From Blautia sp. (GTDB taxonomy: Bacteria > Bacillota > Clostridia > Lachnospirales > Lachnospiraceae): a stretch of DNA of 37,215 nt. A program made the position numbers and the translations under genes. Under the pieces are notes generated by a model, which worked only from the letters and a program-made list of their open reading frames with translations, was not told the DNA's origin and made no database searches. This document shows, in pieces, positions 32,958 through 37,215 of this stretch (within the stretch, counting starts at the first letter, position 1; each line of letters begins with the position of its first letter). The DNA lies in assembly GCA_021772055.1 (NCBI GenBank), contig JAETNR010000045.1, positions 1 through 37,215 of the forward strand. The letters are read 5' to 3'.

Positions 32958-34220
32958 ATGCTTATCCAGTTTAGTTTTAAAAATTTCAAGTCATTTCGGG
33001 ATGAAGTAACACTGGATCTGTCAGCGGCCAAAATGACAGAATTTGTAGAACGGGTAGTGACAGTAGGTAACGAAAGAGTTTTACCTATGGCTGCCATTTA
33101 TGGTGCCAATGCCAGTGGAAAGTCTAATATATACAATGCATTTGAATACATGGCAGACTATGTGATCGAGTCTTTCAAATATGGAGATGAAGAGGAAAAA
33201 TTTGAAGAATTCAAGCCAACACCGTTTTTGTTTGACAGTGTTTCAGAGGGAGCGGAATCCAGTTTTGAAGTGTATTTTACGATTCCGGGGGACAAATCAG
33301 AGAAAACGTATAATTATGGCTTTTGTGTGGATGGTCACGGGGTAACAGAGGAATGGTTGAACACAAAGGCCAGAACAGCTCGCAAATATACAAGTGTTTT
33401 TTATCGTTCTGTGGAAGAGGATGTTTTGGATTTATCCGGACTTCCTAAGAACAGCAGGGAAAATATTCAGGTGGCATTGGAACAACAGGTTTTGATTGTT
33501 TCTCTGGGAGCAAAGCTGAAGGTAAATAAGTGCAAAGATATACGGGACTGGTTTCTTGCGAATGAATTTGCAGATTTTGGTGATCCTTTTACAAATATCT
33601 TTTTATCGCGGCGCCTGCCGAAGGGATTTGTAGAGGATGCGAATGTGCAGAAAAAGGTTATTGAGTATTTTTCCTCTTTTGATGAACAAATAAAAGATTT
33701 TGAAATAGAAAAGATTCCGCATGACGGGGAAAGCAAAGAAGAAATGTACAAAATCAGCGCATTGCACAAAAAAATTGATTCGGATACATTTGCTGCAATC
33801 CCATTAGGGATGGAATCTGCAGGAACTCTGAAAATGTTTGCACTTTATCCGGAACTCCAGGATGTGTTGGAGAAAGGAAGCGTATTTTTTATTGATGAGT
33901 TGAATGCCCGTTTACATCCGTTACTGGTTCGAAATTTTTTGCTTACTTTCCTTAATCCGGAAATTAATACGAATCATGCACAATTGATTTTTACAACACA
34001 TGATACATGGCAGCTGTCGAACCAGCTTCTCCGAAGGGATGAGATATGGTTTACAGAAAAAGACGAGCAGGGAATATCAAAGCTGTATTCCCTGGCAGAC
34101 TTTATAGATGAATCAGGAGCCAGAATCCGAAAAGATGAAAGCTATGAAAAGAATTATCTTATAGGAAAATATGGCGCTATTCCGACTTTGAAGAGCATTG
34201 ATATCTTTAAGGAGGGATAG
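32958..34220 (+). CDS. rloA: RloA-type AAA ATPase (anti-phage class)
   Basis: 420 residues behind GAGGTGC. The start (MLIQFSFKNFKSFRDEVTLDL) and Walker A GANASGKS at 49-56 are typical of AAA_15/AAA_21 ABC-like ATPases. A signature-like PLGMESAGTLKMFAL is near 282-296, Walker B VFFIDELNARLHP at 309-321 and a switch histidine in FTTHDT near 345-350. This enzyme class pairs with TOPRIM-like effectors in anti-phage defence (AbiL/RloAB and, more distantly, PARIS). The rloB-type gene begins seven bases downstream. The ATPase probably senses infection and controls the partner; that is inferred from the class. Confidence 0.85.
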   Translation: MLIQFSFKNFKSFRDEVTLDLSAAKMTEFVERVVTVGNERVLPMAAIYGANASGKSNIYNAFEYMADYVIESFKYGDEEEKFEEFKPTPFLFDSVSEGAESSFEVYFTIPGDKSEKTYNYGFCVDGHGVTEEWLNTKARTARKYTSVFYRSVEEDVLDLSGLPKNSRENIQVALEQQVLIVSLGAKLKVNKCKDIRDWFLANEFADFGDPFTNIFLSRRLPKGFVEDANVQKKVIEYFSSFDEQIKDFEIEKIPHDGESKEEMYKISALHKKIDSDTFAAIPLGMESAGTLKMFALYPELQDVLEKGSVFFIDELNARLHPLLVRNFLLTFLNPEINTNHAQLIFTTHDTWQLSNQLLRRDEIWFTEKDEQGISKLYSLADFIDESGARIRKDESYEKNYLIGKYGAIPTLKSIDIFKEG

Positions 34221-34226
34221 TGATAT

Positions 34227-34877
34227 ATGGCGAGAAAGGACAGGAACGGTAACCGGAAATCCAGAGAGCAGAGAACTCCTATAAAGCTTCCTGCTCTCGG
34301 ATATTATTTGATCGTTACAGACACGGAGGCAACGGAACGTTGTTACTTTGAGGGATTGCATAAATCTTTGCCGGAGAATATTAAGAATAAACTGGTAATT
34401 AAAGTGGTGGAAACCAAGACAAGAACAATGATTGATAAATGCCTGGAAATGACTGCTTATGATGCGCAGTATCGAATGCCGTGGATTGTATTTGACCGGG
34501 ATGAAGTAAAGGATTTTAATGAGATCATAAAAGAAGCAGAAGCGAATGGAATAGGCGTGGGTTGGTCGAATCCTTGCTTTGAAATATGGATGTATGCCTA
34601 TTATGGAGCCATGCCGGCAATCACGGAATCGTGGACATGCTGCAGTGAATTTGGCAATGTATATCAAAGAAAGACAGGACAGAAGTACTCAAAAGCAGAT
34701 ATGGGATTATATGAAAAAATCTCCCGAACAGGAAATGAGGAGAGAGCGATTCAAATAGCAGAGCAGAAGTATGAGCAATGTGTACGTGAAGGGAAAATTA
34801 TACCATCTCAGATGTGTCCATGTTCAACAGTGTTTCAGCTTGTGGGAGAAATAAGGCGTAAGGTTAAAGTATTCTGA
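34227..34877 (+). CDS. rloB: RloB-type TOPRIM-like protein
   Basis: 216 residues, ATG 34227, behind AAGGAGGG. The N-terminal LIVTDTEATERCYFEGL (28-44) matches the RloB start, where a glutamate precedes the TE..YF block. WIVFDRDE near 86-93 supplies the DxD acidic pair expected of a TOPRIM-type active site, and SNPCFEIWMYAY near 114-125 is conserved in the family. It is the likely nuclease effector controlled by RloA. The RloAB pair corresponds to the two-gene AbiL-type abortive infection layout; activity here is inferred. Confidence 0.85.
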   Translation: MARKDRNGNRKSREQRTPIKLPALGYYLIVTDTEATERCYFEGLHKSLPENIKNKLVIKVVETKTRTMIDKCLEMTAYDAQYRMPWIVFDRDEVKDFNEIIKEAEANGIGVGWSNPCFEIWMYAYYGAMPAITESWTCCSEFGNVYQRKTGQKYSKADMGLYEKISRTGNEERAIQIAEQKYEQCVREGKIIPSQMCPCSTVFQLVGEIRRKVKVF

Positions 34878-34993
34878 TAGTAAATAAAGAGAAAGATTTT
34901 AATGTCGTATATAAAGTTTAAGTACATATGAATGGCAGACATTGAAGGTACAATCTTTGAATTGGATAAAAATGTATTTCGGAGGAAGGCGTA

Positions 34994-37045
34994 ATGAGAG
35001 AAAATGATAATTCTCATGATAAGTTGATTGGTAGTTTAGCCGTACTAAAGTCTGATTTGATTGAGTCGGATTTTATATCATCGTATATTCCGTTTGTTGC
35101 GACAGTTTTGCTGGAAGCATCTCATCAAGAGGATGCGGTGAAAATTGATTATATTTGCAAAAAGTTTGAAGAACTGTTTGGTTTTACAATTGAACATGCA
35201 CCGATGATTACGATTTTAAATAAATGTGTTAAAAAAGGGTTGGTTGAACGCAGAAAAAATGCAATTTATTCAGTTAACGCAGAAAAGTGCAAAGAATGTT
35301 GTATATCTGAGCAAAAACTGGAGATGAAGAAGAAGTGTTATAACGATGTAATTAAAAAATTGGTGTCTTATTATGAATCACAGTTTTCTATTATTTTGTC
35401 AGAAAATGAAGCAGAGAAATATTTATTAGCTTTTTTAAATGAGAATTCGTCTGGAATATTAATTGTCAAATTTTCGTATTCTGAAAGTGATATGCATACA
35501 CCAAAACAACATTTTTATATTATTTCTCTTTTTGTGAAAGAGTGTTATAAAAATGATTATTCGACATTTATGATGATTCAGGATCTTGCAACAGCATATC
35601 TCTTGTCTTCTGCATTGGCTTATACGGAATTTGATGAGAAAACTCAATCAGATGCGTTTAAGAATTTAATTATATATATCGATACACCACTCTTGATCAG
35701 AATACTGGGGCTAAATGGAAATGAATTACAGGCAGCTGCTTTGGCTCTTTTGGAGCAAATGAAAAGTCTGCAAGCTAAATTTCGTATTTTTGCTCATACA
35801 TACGATGAATTAGTTTTAATTTTAAAAGATTGCAAGCGGTGGATTGAGGATGATAAATATGACACTTTTCATGCAAGCATGGCATTACGCAATTTTGTTG
35901 AACGGAAATTTACAAAGGCAGATATACAAGAGTATATAGATACGTTAGAAGAAAAAATAAAGCATTATATGATTCAAATAGATGATGAAGATTACTATGC
36001 GGGAAAGTACTATAAAAGCCAAATAGATGATAAGCTTATTGAGGAAGGTATTATAAATATTTATAAAGCTAATTCTCAAGAATTTGATCCAAAGAAAAAG
36101 GAATCAACGATTGGATATGATGTTAAATCTGTATCTGCGATACTAAAATTATGGAACAGGAAAAAAGCTCGTACTTATAGACAAATAAAGTATGTACTTG
36201 TTACAACTAATAGTACTCTTGCATACGTGACAAGAAGTTGCTTGAAGGGAGAGAATCCTAATCGCGAGAATGACATTTTCCCATGTATAACAGATGTATA
36301 TTTGGGAACGAACATTTGGTTGGGTACTCCAGTAAATAAAATTGAGGATTTCAGCCAAAAAAAATTATTGGCTGATTGTATGAGCCTTATAGAACCGTCA
36401 GAAAAGCTTTTACAAACTCTTCAAACATCTATAGAAAAAGCTTTTTTAGACTCCACAATCACAGAGGGACAATATCATTTATTGAAACAAAAAGCTTTTA
36501 CAAATAACTATATAATGAATAAAACGCTTGGAGATGAGACAAGGTTTACCGATAAAATTGCTGAAGAGTTATTACAAGAGATTGAAAGTGAAATTACTGA
36601 TCCATATAAAAAACAAATCGAAACATTAAGCCAATCCTATGCTGAGGTTGCAGCCTCCCGTGAAGGTCTTTTAGCGCAAGTGGATAAAAAAAAGCGAGAA
36701 GAGGAAGAAAATATAAGAAAGCGTAAAGAAAAAGATATTATGTTAAGTGCGACAGCAGAAAAGAAAATTAAGAGGTTTACAGATGTTTTATTTGCGGGAT
36801 TACTTATTCCTGTGGCTTCTTTTATTTGTGCTATTAGCTCAGTGTTACCTTTTTCTGATAAGATCAATTCTATTATTTTAGTAATTTCAGCTACTATGAC
36901 GTTATTGTTAGGATTGTCTGTAACAGTTTTAAAAATAAACTTATGTAATATCAGGGAGAATTTAGAAAAGTGGTACTTTAAGAAACAGAAAATGAAAGAA
37001 TATAAAAAATTGTTGGATGATAATCTGACGAACGAGAGTAAATAA
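34994..37045 (+). CDS. Winged-helix, PIN-like, membrane-anchored protein, unknown family
   Basis: 683 residues behind CGGAGGAAGG. Residues ~45-96 look like a winged-helix (YICKKFEELFGF, then MITILNKCVKKGLVERRKNAIYSVN). Residues ~225-415 resemble a PIN nuclease: D230 in IIYIDTPLLIRILG, E272 in HTYDELVLIL, D377 in GYDVKSVSAILKLW, then YVLVTTNSTLAYV, which lacks the usual final aspartate. A charged coiled-coil-like stretch spans ~540-595, and two transmembrane helices lie near 598-618 and 626-648, leaving a short charged tail. It follows rloB by 116 bases and shares the island context, so a defence role is plausible but unproven. I do not recognise a named family. Confidence 0.65.
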   Translation: MRENDNSHDKLIGSLAVLKSDLIESDFISSYIPFVATVLLEASHQEDAVKIDYICKKFEELFGFTIEHAPMITILNKCVKKGLVERRKNAIYSVNAEKCKECCISEQKLEMKKKCYNDVIKKLVSYYESQFSIILSENEAEKYLLAFLNENSSGILIVKFSYSESDMHTPKQHFYIISLFVKECYKNDYSTFMMIQDLATAYLLSSALAYTEFDEKTQSDAFKNLIIYIDTPLLIRILGLNGNELQAAALALLEQMKSLQAKFRIFAHTYDELVLILKDCKRWIEDDKYDTFHASMALRNFVERKFTKADIQEYIDTLEEKIKHYMIQIDDEDYYAGKYYKSQIDDKLIEEGIINIYKANSQEFDPKKKESTIGYDVKSVSAILKLWNRKKARTYRQIKYVLVTTNSTLAYVTRSCLKGENPNRENDIFPCITDVYLGTNIWLGTPVNKIEDFSQKKLLADCMSLIEPSEKLLQTLQTSIEKAFLDSTITEGQYHLLKQKAFTNNYIMNKTLGDETRFTDKIAEELLQEIESEITDPYKKQIETLSQSYAEVAASREGLLAQVDKKKREEEENIRKRKEKDIMLSATAEKKIKRFTDVLFAGLLIPVASFICAISSVLPFSDKINSIILVISATMTLLLGLSVTVLKINLCNIRENLEKWYFKKQKMKEYKKLLDDNLTNESK

Positions 37046-37215
37046 AATGGTAGTTTCTTTTGTATTGATGACTTCATCTACATTCATCGTTTACTGGAAT
37101 TTTAGGCCGCTTATAAATGATTTTTAGCGCAAAATGGCAAAATTTCTGCGCAGAAAAAACGCCTAAGCCAATGCAGGTATAAGCACAAGATTTCTGACAG
37201 TAAGCCCAGCTGCAA
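37046..37215. other. Right-edge stretch without a gene
   Basis: Only a 14-base perfect palindrome, TTTCTGCGCAGAAA (37143-37156), stands out. No reading frame, att core or terminator was recognised, and the element's right end is not visible here. Confidence 0.5.

Noticed and set aside
1..37215. CRISPR array or rRNA operon
   Set aside because: No regularly spaced repeats with unique spacers and no rRNA-like sequence were seen.

Overview
The window reads as a chromosomal segment of an anaerobic Firmicute, most likely a gut-type Lachnospiraceae (Clostridia). Pointers are the pairing of an IscU-like scaffold with a GGGtGRT protein, a minimal SufC/SufB pair, a DUF362-ferredoxin protein, a short homocysteine methyltransferase, an FNT-family anion channel, and strong AGGAGG-type ribosome binding sites. 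The genus cannot be fixed from the sequence alone.

Layout. (1) 1-893: the right end of a prophage, with the 3' part of an amidase endolysin, a terminator, paired direct repeats, and an attR-like 3' fragment of a tRNA-Thr(CGT) followed by a terminator that probably belongs to the tRNA. (2) 894-1371: a decayed PBECR-type nuclease fragment, then a compact transcription unit made of a sigma-A promoter, a highly structured RNA with a predicted kissing loop, and an intrinsic terminator. I could not match this RNA to a known class. (3) 1372-8723: a DUF2726 protein, the polyamine importer potABCD, a second-type Enzyme I of the PTS, and a DUF362/ferredoxin protein. (4) 8743-9873: a homocysteine S-methyltransferase on the minus strand with a ~218-bp imperfect palindrome upstream. 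(5) 10119-15681: a DUF3825 protein, a minimal Fe-S assembly pair (sufC plus a short sufB), a membrane protein, larE and a MATE exporter. (6) 15688-17940, minus strand: an acidic membrane-anchored protein and an ABC permease/ATPase pair without a binding protein. (7) 18050-22652: a membrane-lipid cluster (YbhN-like protein, pssA, psd) running into queH and argH. (8) 22765-27600: asd, an FNT channel, topB and a beta-helix acyltransferase-like protein. (9) 27661-30464: a TraX-like protein on the minus strand, then an IscU-like scaffold/GGGtGRT pair preceded by a near-perfect Rex box.

(10) 30507 to the right edge looks like a second integrative element. It has a tyrosine integrase next to four GTCAACAT sites, a small P-loop protein, an RloA/RloB-type ATPase-TOPRIM pair (anti-phage class), and a 683-residue protein with an apparent winged-helix, PIN-like and two-helix membrane-anchor architecture. 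This segment looks more AT-rich than the core. Its right boundary is not in the window.

The items most worth a second look are the structured RNA at 1138-1328, the winged-helix/PIN/membrane protein beside RloAB, the Rex box before the scaffold/GGGtGRT operon, and the long palindrome at 9656-9873.
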